From: Myroides sp. 1354
GTDB taxonomy: Bacteria > Bacteroidota > Bacteroidia > Flavobacteriales > Flavobacteriaceae
Reading direction: 5' to 3'
NCBI RefSeq assembly: GCF_030324495.1
Contig: NZ_JACAGN010000017.1
Span: forward strand, 1-44,465
DNA length: 44,465 nucleotides
The position numbers and the translations under genes are program-made. Positions 36,634 to 44,465 of the stretch are shown in pieces. The first letter of the stretch is position 1. Each line of letters begins with the position of its first letter. A model generated the notes under the pieces. That model searched no databases. It saw only the letters and a list, made by a program, of their open reading frames with translations, and was not told the origin of the DNA.

Positions 36634-36765
36634 GTGAGGTTTGCTCTTTGTGAGGTTTGCACTTTGTGAGGTTTGCTCTTTGTATGGAATTTACAACTTC
36701 ACAAAAAAGCAAAAAAGCAACTTCACAAAGAGCAACTTTACAAAAAAACAAAAAAGCAAAAAAAA
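36631..36765. repeat. 16-bp tandem repeats and their inverted counterparts between convergent genes
   Basis: TTTGTGAGGTTTGCTC occurs at 36631, 36647 (one base changed) and 36663, then a partial copy. Further on, gcaacttcacaaagagc (36717-36733) is the near-reverse-complement of 36643-36660, with related acttcacaaa and actttacaaa copies. The block can form a large hairpin and lies between the fabV and kinase stop codons, so it may terminate both transcripts. Confidence 0.85.
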
Positions 36766-36768
36766 CAT

Positions 36769-39210
36769 TTAATCCAAATACTTCTCTTGTAAGTCCGTAA
36801 TAACTTCTTGTATTTGCTGTGTTAGTGTTGCAATATATTGAGCTAAATCCTCTTTTGTTTGAAATTGAAGGGTTTTATCTTCTAATTTTTCCAGAGCTGG
36901 TACGAGGTGGTTTATTTGAAGTTGTTTAAACATGGGCAGCATCTTATGTGCAATATTGCTAATGGTATCCCAATCAAAATCATCCTTGGCGTAGTTTAAA
37001 TCTAGAATGTTCTCTTGGGTACTATCGACAAAAATAACCACAAACTTACGCAGGGCTGTGCTGTCTTCTCCAATAAATTGTTTAATTTGATTGATATCGT
37101 ATAAAGTAGTTGGTTTTTCATTAGATAAAGAAGTATTGGGTACTGATTCAAATTCAATTTGGTGCTCAGGGTGTAATAACTGTGTGATAAGAACCAATAG
37201 CTCTTGTAACTGAATGGGTTTTTGATGGGCTGAAGTAAATCCAGCATTGGTGAAATCTTCCAGGGTAAGATCTCGTTTACCTGATAGAGCAATAACGGGA
37301 ATCTCGCTGTACTTTGGATTGGTACGCAAGAGTTGTATCATTTCAAAACCATCCATTTTAGGCATTTGAATATCACTTAAAATGACATCATACGTATTTT
37401 GTTCTAATACAGACTCAATCTCAGAGGAATCGTTTAGAATTTCAATATGCTTAAAGATAGGAGAAAGTAGTTCTTCCATCAATTGCAGTTGAATCTTATC
37501 GTCATCTACAACCAGAATTTTATTCTGATTTAAAACTGTAAATAATTCTTTGTATTGATGTACGGATGTATGGGTGTTTACTTGAACATCTGCTTCTTCT
37601 AATGGAATTGTCAGGGTGAAAATTGAACCTTCACCTAAGATACTCTCTACGTTTATATCCCCTCCTAATAAACCAATTAAACGTTTGGATATGTTGAGTC
37701 CTAATCCTGTACCTCCAAAGCGCTTTTCAATGCCTTCATTTGCTTGACTGAATTCTTTGAAAATGTTTTCTATCTGATTTTGCTCAATGCCAATTCCTGT
37801 ATCAATCACCTTAATTTGCAATTGATCTCCTAGTTTTATCGCCTCTACAAATACACCTCCTTTTTGAGTGAATTTAACTGCATTGGTAATTAAATTGGTG
37901 ACAATTTGCTTTAAGCGATAAGGGTCTGAAATAAAGGTGTTGTTTAACGCTTGGTCAACGGTCCATTTTAATTTAATCTTCTTGTTGTCTGCATTGGGAA
38001 CCAATGGAGCGCATATACTTTCTAATAGATCTTTCGGATTGAAAGCTTTTTCTTGAATACTAATTTTGTTGTTTTCTAATTTAGAGAAATCCGTTAAGTC
38101 GTTAATTAAATTAGCAATGTATTGAGTTGAGCTCTGTATGTTGTTGAGGTATTGTCTTTGCTTAGTGTTTAATTCTGTCGATTCTAATAAATTAGAAAAA
38201 CCAATTAAACTGCCTAATGGTGTTTGTAAATCGTGAGTAACAGTAGCGAATAACATAGTTTTACTGCGCAATAGAACCTCTCTCTCTTTGTTGAGTTGCT
38301 CTAATTTTAAACGATATTCTTGTGTTTGGTTGATGTCTTTAATGATAATCCAGCCTAAAATAATAATGACAAATAGGGCAGAACCTCCAATATAAGCAAT
38401 GTTTGTAGACGCTGTACTAATACGAGCCTTTGATTCGTTGATGTTTTGGTAGGAAAGTGTCAATAAATTTTGCTCAATACTTTCAAGGATCTTGCGCAAT
38501 TCGTTGGTAATGTTCTTGTTCTCTATGATGAGTTTTTGCTCTTCTTTTAATAAATTGGCCTGTTGTTGATTGACCTTTTCTTGCGCCTTGAGAATAATGC
38601 TTTCCATGGCGTTAATTAGCGAATCTGTAACGCTGGGATAGTTGATGGTTTTGGTAATTGTATCGGTGTGATCTCCTTTGAATAATCGAGCCCAAGCACT
38701 GCGCTTTTCTTTTTCTTTGGATTGAATGACAATAGGTTGGATTTTCTTTTCTATCTCATCGCGTATATCGTAAATCTTGTCAATGGCCTCACTGTAATTT
38801 CGGTCTTCATTAATCTCTTTTCGAGCCTTGATTATATTGTTGAAGCTGACTTTTTTCTTTTTTAGTAAATCTTGTACTAAGTCGATTTTTTGATGAATAG
38901 CTTGGTCTGTTGTCGTCAGTTTAATGCGATCAATTTGATTGACTAAAGTATCCAAATGCGAATAATAACTTTGAATGTCTTTTTTATTGCCTGTTACAAT
39001 GGCATTTCTGCTGTATATCTCTGATGAATATAGGTTGTTTAATGTACTGCTGACAAGAAATATCTTATTGTTTTCCTTGACTACTTGCTCTTCAGGTAAG
39101 GTGAATTTTTTAGCTTCTTTATATATGTAAAAACCCGAAAAGAAAACAGCTCCAAGTAGTATAACATACAAGAATATGATTTTTATTTTGATTGATTTTG
39201 AGGGTTTCAT
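36769..39210 (-). CDS. Hybrid sensor histidine kinase with receiver and Hpt domains
   Basis: 813 residues from the ATG at 39210. The TTG at 39237 is rejected because the promoter box overlaps it. TM1 is 11-30, an extracytoplasmic helical sensor region 31-270, TM2 271-291, HisKA with phospho-acceptor H326 (VTHDLQTP), and HATPase with N-box 439-448, G1 DTGIGIE 470-476 and G2 GGTGLGLN 499-506. The receiver has D613 (SDIQMPKMDG) and K664, and the C-terminal Hpt has H755 (IAHKM). All phosphorelay residues are present, as in BarA/ArcB-type kinases. No DNA-binding response regulator lies nearby, so the output partner is elsewhere. The signal is unknown. Confidence 0.94.
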   Translation of the reverse strand: MKPSKSIKIKIIFLYVILLGAVFFSGFYIYKEAKKFTLPEEQVVKENNKIFLVSSTLNNLYSSEIYSRNAIVTGNKKDIQSYYSHLDTLVNQIDRIKLTTTDQAIHQKIDLVQDLLKKKKVSFNNIIKARKEINEDRNYSEAIDKIYDIRDEIEKKIQPIVIQSKEKEKRSAWARLFKGDHTDTITKTINYPSVTDSLINAMESIILKAQEKVNQQQANLLKEEQKLIIENKNITNELRKILESIEQNLLTLSYQNINESKARISTASTNIAYIGGSALFVIIILGWIIIKDINQTQEYRLKLEQLNKEREVLLRSKTMLFATVTHDLQTPLGSLIGFSNLLESTELNTKQRQYLNNIQSSTQYIANLINDLTDFSKLENNKISIQEKAFNPKDLLESICAPLVPNADNKKIKLKWTVDQALNNTFISDPYRLKQIVTNLITNAVKFTQKGGVFVEAIKLGDQLQIKVIDTGIGIEQNQIENIFKEFSQANEGIEKRFGGTGLGLNISKRLIGLLGGDINVESILGEGSIFTLTIPLEEADVQVNTHTSVHQYKELFTVLNQNKILVVDDDKIQLQLMEELLSPIFKHIEILNDSSEIESVLEQNTYDVILSDIQMPKMDGFEMIQLLRTNPKYSEIPVIALSGKRDLTLEDFTNAGFTSAHQKPIQLQELLVLITQLLHPEHQIEFESVPNTSLSNEKPTTLYDINQIKQFIGEDSTALRKFVVIFVDSTQENILDLNYAKDDFDWDTISNIAHKMLPMFKQLQINHLVPALEKLEDKTLQFQTKEDLAQYIATLTQQIQEVITDLQEKYLD

Positions 39211-39233
39211 TTTGATTTCGTTAGAATTGAACC

Positions 39234-39241
39234 ACAAAGGT
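39234..39241 (-). promoter_or_regulatory. TAnnTTTG -7 box for the hybrid kinase
   Basis: Minus-strand TACCTTTG, 24 nt before the ATG at 39210; this places the transcript start downstream of the alternative TTG start. Confidence 0.55.
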
Positions 39242-39385
39242 ACAAAATGTTGAGTCTCATTTTTGGATTTTATGGGGCAATGATTGTGGAATGTAAAAAT
39301 GTTAAATAGATAAGTTTTTAGTGTTGCGATATGTTTTGATTTGTGTTGTTTAATTTGTTAAATTTCTGTTTTTATGTTTATTTTG

Positions 39386-39416
39386 TTTGGAAGTTTATTG
39401 AAATTGATTAACTTTA
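39386..39416 (+). promoter_or_regulatory. Probable promoter of the TonB-type gene
   Basis: TTTG (39386-39389), 19-nt spacer, TAACTTTA (39409-39416), one base off TAnnTTTG, 85 nt before the ATG. Confidence 0.45.
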
Positions 39417-39500
39417 GTAGAAAAAATGTAATGGTATGGGTGTTAAAGGTGGAAAGACATTGAATGAAGTGTTAGGTTTAATCAATTAAAACAGTATGTT

Positions 39501-40376
39501 ATGGCAAAGAATGATTTATTTAAGAAAGATTGGTTAGATATTGTGTTTGCAGGTAGAAACAAGCAATATGGTGCCTACAAATTACGTCTAGAAAGCCCTA
39601 GAACCACACTTGTTGCTTTGGGCAGTGGTTTGTGTTTATTCGCTTTTGTATTTGTTGCTCCAACGGCTATTTCTTCTTTCTTTGAAGAGGAAAATGGATT
39701 GGCAAAAGGTGAAATTACCTATTGTGATTTTGGAGAGTTGGACCAACCCATTGAATTGGAAGATTTTGATTTTCCAAAGGAAGAAGTAGAAGAAGTGAAA
39801 CCTCTTGTAGAAGAGCCTAAAACAGAAGAAAGTAGTGCACCGGCTTCTAGTATGGATGTGACGCGATTTACAACGCTAGAAGTAGCTGCCGCCACTGAAG
39901 TAACAGAGGAGCCAGCGAAACAAGAAAATTTAGTAGATGTATTAATTGGAAGTGAAAGCATCAAAGGAAATGAAGCCGGAAGTATTTTAATTGATGAAAC
40001 GCCAGGTGTAAAAGTAGGTGGTTTAGGAACGGCTATCACAGACGATGAGGAAGAAAAAGGAAATGAAATTTTTCGCTTTACTACTGAAAAAGCAGAACCC
40101 ATAGGAGGGATGGCCCATTTTAGTCAAACCTTTATTTCTAAATTTCGCGAGTTACAAGTAGATAATAACGTAAGTAAAGTACAGGTTATTTTGTCTTTTG
40201 TTGTAGAGAAAGATGGAAGTATCACGGCTATTAAAGTGCTTCGCGACCCAGGTTATGGTGCAGGTAAGGAAGCAGTTCGCGTATTAAAAAATATGCCGAA
40301 ATGGAAACCTGCTCGTCAGGATAATCGTACAGTTCGATCTCAATTCACTTTACCAATAACGATTCAGGTACAGTAA
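39501..40376 (+). CDS. TonB-family energy transducer
   Basis: 291 residues. A conserved N-terminal stretch of Bacteroidota TonB proteins (AGRNKQYGAYKLR, about 17-29) precedes one membrane segment (36-58). Then comes an acidic Pro/Glu-rich periplasmic linker (EEVKPLVEEPKTEE) and a TonB C-terminal domain (about 215-291; VILSFVVEKDGSITAIKVLRDPG, PKWKPARQDNRTVRSQFTLPI). It couples inner-membrane proton-motive force to TonB-dependent receptors such as the one at 28726. No ExbB/ExbD genes are adjacent. Confidence 0.9.
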   Translation: MAKNDLFKKDWLDIVFAGRNKQYGAYKLRLESPRTTLVALGSGLCLFAFVFVAPTAISSFFEEENGLAKGEITYCDFGELDQPIELEDFDFPKEEVEEVKPLVEEPKTEESSAPASSMDVTRFTTLEVAAATEVTEEPAKQENLVDVLIGSESIKGNEAGSILIDETPGVKVGGLGTAITDDEEEKGNEIFRFTTEKAEPIGGMAHFSQTFISKFRELQVDNNVSKVQVILSFVVEKDGSITAIKVLRDPGYGAGKEAVRVLKNMPKWKPARQDNRTVRSQFTLPITIQVQ

Positions 40377-40409
40377 AGAGAGATAAATTGATAGATAGGT
40401 TTAAAAAAT

Positions 40410-40436
40410 AAAAGCGATCCATTGGATCGCTTTTAT
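40410..40436. terminator. Bidirectional terminator between the TonB-type and acyl-CoA dehydrogenase genes
   Basis: aaaagcgatcc (40410-40420) pairs perfectly with ggatcgctttt (40424-40434), loop att, with A and T runs on either side. Confidence 0.93.
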
Positions 40437-40455
40437 TGTATGCTATAAAGTGAGA

Positions 40456-41598
40456 TTAGTCTCTTGAAATTCCTCTTGAAATTACAATTTTCTGAATTTC
40501 AGATGTTCCTTCATAAATTTGAGTGATTTTCGCATCACGCATCATACGCTCAACATGATATTCTCTTACATATCCATTTCCACCGTGAATTTGCACTGCT
40601 TCTACAGTGGTGTCCATTGCTGTTTTAGAAGCAAATAATTTAGCCATAGCTCCAGATACAGAGATATCTTGACCAGCATCTTTTTCTGCTGCTGCCTTTA
40701 AACAAAGCATACGTGCTGCTGAAATTTGAGTTGCCATATCTGCTAATTTAAATGCAATTGCTTGGTGATTGATAATCTCAGTTCCAAATGCTTTGCGCTC
40801 TTTGGCATATTTTAAAGATAATTCATAAGCACCTTGTGCAATTCCTAAGGCTTGAGAAGCAATACCAATACGTCCTCCGTTTAATACGTTCATCGCAAAG
40901 GCAAAACCAAATCCGTCTTCTCCAATTCGGTTTGCTTTTGGTACTTTAACATCTGTGAACAATAAAGTATGAGTATCAGATCCGCGGATTCCCATTTTTT
41001 GCTCTTTCGCTCCAATTTCAAATCCAGGTAATCCTTTTTCTACGATAAATGCATTAATCCCTTTGTGTTTCTTCTCTGGATTTGTTTGTGCAATTACAAT
41101 GTAAAAGGAAGCTGTACTACCGTTGGTAATCCAGTTTTTTGTTCCGTTTAATAGGTAGTAATCCCCCATGTCAACAGCAGTCGTTTTTTGAGAAGTAGCA
41201 TCCGAACCTGCTTCTGGTTCAGATAAACAAAAAGCTCCGATTCCTTCTCCTGAAGCTACCTGAGTTAAGTATTTTTCTTTTTGCTCTTCATTTGCATATT
41301 TTTCTAAACCTGCACAAACTAAAGAGTTATTAACAGATAAAACTACAGCTGTAGATGCGTCAACCTTTGCAATTTCCTCCATTGCCAATACATAAGATAC
41401 GCTATCTAATCCACTTCCTCCATACTTTGGATCAACCATCATCCCTAAAAATCCAAGCTCTCCTAATTTTTTGATTTGCTCTGTTGGGAAAATTTGATGT
41501 TCATCTCTTTCAATAACACCTGGTAATAATTCAGTCTGTGCGAAATCACGCGCAGCTTGTTGAATCATTAGTTGTTCTTCTGTTAATTTAAAATCCAT
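40456..41598 (-). CDS. Acyl-CoA dehydrogenase
   Basis: 380 residues, the usual size of short/medium/branched-chain acyl-CoA dehydrogenases, which form the 2,3-double bond using FAD. It shows YGGSGLDSVSYVLAMEEIA, CLSEPEAGSDATS (FAD/substrate motif), KNWITNGSTA and the C-terminal catalytic base E363 in IYEGTSEIQKIVISR. The glutamate position is that of the short/medium-chain group. It takes part in fatty-acid or branched-chain amino-acid breakdown; the exact chain length cannot be told. The gene stands alone on the minus strand. Confidence 0.95.
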   Translation of the reverse strand: MDFKLTEEQLMIQQAARDFAQTELLPGVIERDEHQIFPTEQIKKLGELGFLGMMVDPKYGGSGLDSVSYVLAMEEIAKVDASTAVVLSVNNSLVCAGLEKYANEEQKEKYLTQVASGEGIGAFCLSEPEAGSDATSQKTTAVDMGDYYLLNGTKNWITNGSTASFYIVIAQTNPEKKHKGINAFIVEKGLPGFEIGAKEQKMGIRGSDTHTLLFTDVKVPKANRIGEDGFGFAFAMNVLNGGRIGIASQALGIAQGAYELSLKYAKERKAFGTEIINHQAIAFKLADMATQISAARMLCLKAAAEKDAGQDISVSGAMAKLFASKTAMDTTVEAVQIHGGNGYVREYHVERMMRDAKITQIYEGTSEIQKIVISRGISRD

Positions 41599-41642
41599 TG
41601 ATTGTTTATTTTATGCTTTGTAATCTGTAAAATTTAGAAGTT

Positions 41643-41673
41643 CAAATATAGCGGAATAATATCAAATATTCAA
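41643..41673 (-). promoter_or_regulatory. Promoter of the acyl-CoA dehydrogenase gene
   Basis: Minus-strand TTG (41673-41671), 20-nt spacer, TATATTTG (41650-41643), 45 nt before the start codon. Confidence 0.65.
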
Positions 41674-41696
41674 TTAGTATACGTAAATTTATACCT

Positions 41697-42785
41697 ATGA
41701 AAAATAGTCAATACCGCGTTATCGGAATCATGTCAGGGACTTCTCTCGATGGAGTCGATGTAGTGTATGTAACCTTGTCTGTTACTCAAGGAAAATGGAC
41801 CTTTGAAATTGAACAAGGACAGACCGTGCCCTATACGGAAGTATGGAGAAAAAAACTGAAGACAGCTATTACTCTGAATAAAGAGGAATTGGATATACTA
41901 GATGAACAGTATACGGTGTATTTGGCTGAGGTAATTACTGCTTTTATTCAAGAACACGCCTTAGAATCTGTTGATTTCGTTTGTTCTCATGGACATACAG
42001 TTTTACATCGTCCTGATTTGGGGTATACCGTTCAAATTGGCAACTTATCCATTTTAGCAGATCTGATTCAACATAAAGTAGTATGTGATTTTCGCGTACA
42101 AGATGTTTTACTCGGAGGACAAGGAGCTCCTCTGGTTCCAATTGGAGATCGCTTGCTATTTGGTGCATACGATGCCTGTCTAAACCTCGGTGGTTTTGCA
42201 AATGTATCCTATGAAAATAAATTGAATTACCGCATTGCTTACGACTTATGTCCAGTGAATGTCTTACTCAATGAACAAGCGCAAAGGTGCGGTCTTTTAT
42301 ATGATGACGAAGGAAAGTTAGCCCGACAAGGTACTATTTCCTACCCGCTATTAGAGGCTTTAAATGGATTGGACTATTACGGAAAAACACCGCCCAAATC
42401 TTTAGGCGTGGAGTTTGTGTCAAGCCATATTCAACCCTTGTTGGCGATGTATCCACTGTCTCCACAAGACTATTTAGCAACCTTTGTTGAACATATTGCA
42501 CAGCAAATAACACAAGGAATTCAGTTGCCTGAGCAAGCGAAAATCTTAGTAACAGGTGGAGGAGCTTTTAATAGTTACCTGATGGAACGCATTCAACATC
42601 ACGCAATAGCCTACCAATTTGATATTCCTTCATCCTTATTGGTTAACTATAAGGAAGCGTTAATTTTTGCCTTGTTAGGTGTGCTTAAAGTGAGAGATGA
42701 AGTTAATACGCTAGCTAGTGTTACAGGAGCGCAATATGATCATAGCGCTGGTGTAATCTACGATATTTTTGATCCTGTTTGGTAG
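41697..42785 (+). CDS. anmK: Anhydro-N-acetylmuramic acid kinase
   Basis: 362 residues, normal length. The N-terminal motif GIMSGTSLDGVD (10-21) is the ATP-binding signature of AnmK, with further family motifs SHGHTVLHRP, QIGNLSILA, VCDFRVQDVLLGGQGAPLVP and TGGGAFNSYL. The enzyme phosphorylates and opens 1,6-anhydroMurNAc to MurNAc-6-phosphate in peptidoglycan recycling. It is divergent from the acyl-CoA dehydrogenase gene. Confidence 0.96.
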   Translation: MKNSQYRVIGIMSGTSLDGVDVVYVTLSVTQGKWTFEIEQGQTVPYTEVWRKKLKTAITLNKEELDILDEQYTVYLAEVITAFIQEHALESVDFVCSHGHTVLHRPDLGYTVQIGNLSILADLIQHKVVCDFRVQDVLLGGQGAPLVPIGDRLLFGAYDACLNLGGFANVSYENKLNYRIAYDLCPVNVLLNEQAQRCGLLYDDEGKLARQGTISYPLLEALNGLDYYGKTPPKSLGVEFVSSHIQPLLAMYPLSPQDYLATFVEHIAQQITQGIQLPEQAKILVTGGGAFNSYLMERIQHHAIAYQFDIPSSLLVNYKEALIFALLGVLKVRDEVNTLASVTGAQYDHSAGVIYDIFDPVW

Positions 42786-42958
42786 GGAAGGGAAGGCTTA
42801 AAACGTTAATCTGCTTGTGTAACACCTAGAAAACAACTTATCTTTGATCTACTTTTATTCAAGGCAATGTCCAATTGGATGTTGTGTAAAAGGAATGGAA
42901 CGTAAATGATTTACACGAATTAATTAATCCTATAGGAAGCAGTCCTATATTTTGACTT

Positions 42959-44176
42959 ATGACTTATCAAGAAACTGTCTTATGGATGTTTGAACAACTT
43001 CCAATGTATCAACAGCAAGGAGCGATTGCTTATAAAGCAGATTTATCGAATATCGAAAAATTAGCTGCACATTTACATCATCCTGAAAAAGAGATTAAAA
43101 CGTTGCATATTGCTGGTACCAATGGAAAGGGGTCCACTTCCTCTATGTTAGCATCCATTCTTCAAGAAGCAGGGTATAAGGTAGGATTGTATACTTCTCC
43201 TCACTTAAAAGATTTTCGAGAGCGCATTAAAATAAATGGAGAAGAGATAACAGAAGCTTTTGTGGTTGACTTTATTGAAGCGAATAAACCGTTTTTTGAA
43301 CAAGAGTCCTTGAGTTTTTTTGAAATGACAGTGGGAATGGCCTTTCAATACTTTAAAGAAGAGCAAGTTGATATTGCGGTGATTGAAGTAGGTATGGGAG
43401 GAAGACTCGATGCAACTAATATTATTACACCTTTAGTCTCTGTGATTACCAATATAGGAAAAGATCACGTTGCCTTTCTTGGAAATACACTAGCGGCTAT
43501 TGCAGGAGAAAAGGCAGGTATCATTAAACGACATATTCCTGTCGTTGTTGGAGAATATACAGCCGAAACAAAACCTGTTTTTATCGCTAAGGCGAAAGAA
43601 ATGGAGAGCCCGATTTATTTTGCTTCGGAAACCTACGCGTCAAATACATGGACTTCCGATTTAAAGGGAGTGTACCAACAAAAAAATATACGCACGGTCC
43701 GTCAGGTGGTAGAATTGTTGCGCAAAGACTTGGTGATTACCGAAGAAAATGAGAAAAAAGGCCTCAATCGTGTAGTGGAAAATACAAAATTACAAGGTCG
43801 TTGGCAGGTATTACAAGAAAATCCAAAGATTATTGCAGATACTGCACATAACGAACATGGGATTTCTATCGTAATGGAACAGTTAAAAACAGAAAAATAC
43901 GAGCAATTATATCTGGTTTTTGGGGTTGTCAATGACAAAGATCTAGAAAGTGTATTGCCATTTTTGCCTAAAGAGGCAAAATATTTTTTTGCGAAGCCAG
44001 ATATTTTTCGTGGATTAGATGGAAATATTTTAGCGGAGAAAGCAAAGGAATTTGGATTGGAAGGGATTGTTTGTAATTCAATACCAGAAGCTTATGCAAA
44101 AGCAAAGGCTGAGGCGAAGGCTGAGGACTTGATTTATATAGGAGGGAGTACTTTTGTAGTAGCAGAAATTTTATAA
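42959..44176 (+). CDS. folC: Bifunctional folylpolyglutamate synthase / dihydrofolate synthase
   Basis: 405 residues, close to the family's usual length. The P-loop AGTNGKGSTSSM (52-63), TSPHLKDFRERI, the Mur-ligase-type EVGMGGRLDATN and NIGKDH motifs, and the C-terminal TAHNEHG motif are all present. It adds glutamate to dihydropteroate/folate in the cytoplasm. The start ATG is at 42959. Confidence 0.95.
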   Translation: MTYQETVLWMFEQLPMYQQQGAIAYKADLSNIEKLAAHLHHPEKEIKTLHIAGTNGKGSTSSMLASILQEAGYKVGLYTSPHLKDFRERIKINGEEITEAFVVDFIEANKPFFEQESLSFFEMTVGMAFQYFKEEQVDIAVIEVGMGGRLDATNIITPLVSVITNIGKDHVAFLGNTLAAIAGEKAGIIKRHIPVVVGEYTAETKPVFIAKAKEMESPIYFASETYASNTWTSDLKGVYQQKNIRTVRQVVELLRKDLVITEENEKKGLNRVVENTKLQGRWQVLQENPKIIADTAHNEHGISIVMEQLKTEKYEQLYLVFGVVNDKDLESVLPFLPKEAKYFFAKPDIFRGLDGNILAEKAKEFGLEGIVCNSIPEAYAKAKAEAKAEDLIYIGGSTFVVAEIL

Positions 44177-44194
44177 AAAAAAGTTGCAAAAAGC

Positions 44195-44224
44195 TTGCAA
44201 ACATAAAATCCCGTCGTATATTTG
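44195..44224 (+). promoter_or_regulatory. Promoter of the tRNA-Val genes
   Basis: TTG (44195-44197), 19-nt spacer, TATATTTG (44217-44224): an almost ideal Bacteroidota sigma-70 promoter 40 nt before the first tRNA. Confidence 0.8.
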
Positions 44225-44263
44225 CACCCGTAATCAACACACGATTACACGTTCATTAAGAAA

Positions 44264-44341
44264 GGGCGATTAGCTCAGTTGGTTCAGAGCATCTCGTTTA
44301 CACCGAGAGGGTCGGGGGTTCGAATCCCTCATCGCCCACCA
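44264..44341 (+). tRNA. tRNA-Val (UAC)
   Basis: A complete cloverleaf: acceptor gggcgat/atcgccc (44264-44270, 44331-44337), D arm gctc/gagc, anticodon stem tctcg/cgaga with loop TTTACAC giving anticodon TAC, and a T arm with ttcgaat. The CCA end is encoded (44339-44341). Confidence 0.98.
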
Positions 44342-44389
44342 TTTCTTACACATATTGAAAATATTCCGAATTTATAGAAATATTTATTA

Positions 44390-44465
44390 GGGCGATTAGC
44401 TCAGTTGGTTCAGAGCATCTCGTTTACACCGAGAGGGTCGGGGGTTCGAATCCCTCATCGCCCAC
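44390..44465 (+). tRNA. tRNA-Val (UAC), second identical copy, CCA cut by window end
   Basis: The body 44390-44463 is identical to the first copy; the discriminator A is 44464, and the window ends within the CCA. The 48-nt spacer holds no promoter, so the two are likely cotranscribed. Confidence 0.97.

Overview
The window looks like chromosomal DNA of a low-GC flavobacterium. Evidence: type IX secretion (T9SS) proteins of the PorP/SprF and gliding-motility C-terminal-domain families, DUF5686, membrane-bound AraC regulators, a 6S-like RNA between zapA and rny, and several promoters of the Bacteroidota form TTG-N18-20-TAnnTTTG. The genus cannot be fixed from the sequence alone; a Myroides-like organism is a guess.

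Bases 1-16,850 are an accessory surface-protein region. It opens with an operon of four tightly spaced genes: the 3' part of a giant protein with eighteen intact 36-residue repeats; a secreted protein with a type B T9SS sorting domain; a PorP/SprF-like outer-membrane protein; and a PorE-like OmpA/beta-propeller protein. After a gene-poor kilobase with relics come an orphan second PorP/SprF, a CI-like regulator, a repeat-free surface protein, a second CI-like regulator of identical length, two seven-TM AraC-type regulators, and a second type B sorting-domain protein. The 5' part of that last gene has been tandemly duplicated (415 bp) through an 11-bp microhomology. The likely theme is surface adhesins, dedicated T9SS export partners and local regulators, with clear duplication and decay.

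Bases 17,100-32,100 are mostly core genes: trxB, a lone ABC ATPase, the aroQ-DUF5686 operon (minus strand), a small outer-membrane barrel, xerD, then on the minus strand a coiled-coil gene, zapA, 6S RNA and rny, followed by an envelope operon (M23 peptidase, TonB-dependent receptor) and an EF-hand lipoprotein.

Bases 32,100-44,465 contain an AT-rich gene-free stretch, a second pair of membrane AraC regulators, fabV, a hybrid histidine kinase with receiver and Hpt domains, a TonB-type protein, an acyl-CoA dehydrogenase, anmK, folC and two identical tandem tRNA-Val(UAC) genes. The second tRNA reaches the window edge. Convergent gene pairs are separated by clear hairpin terminators.
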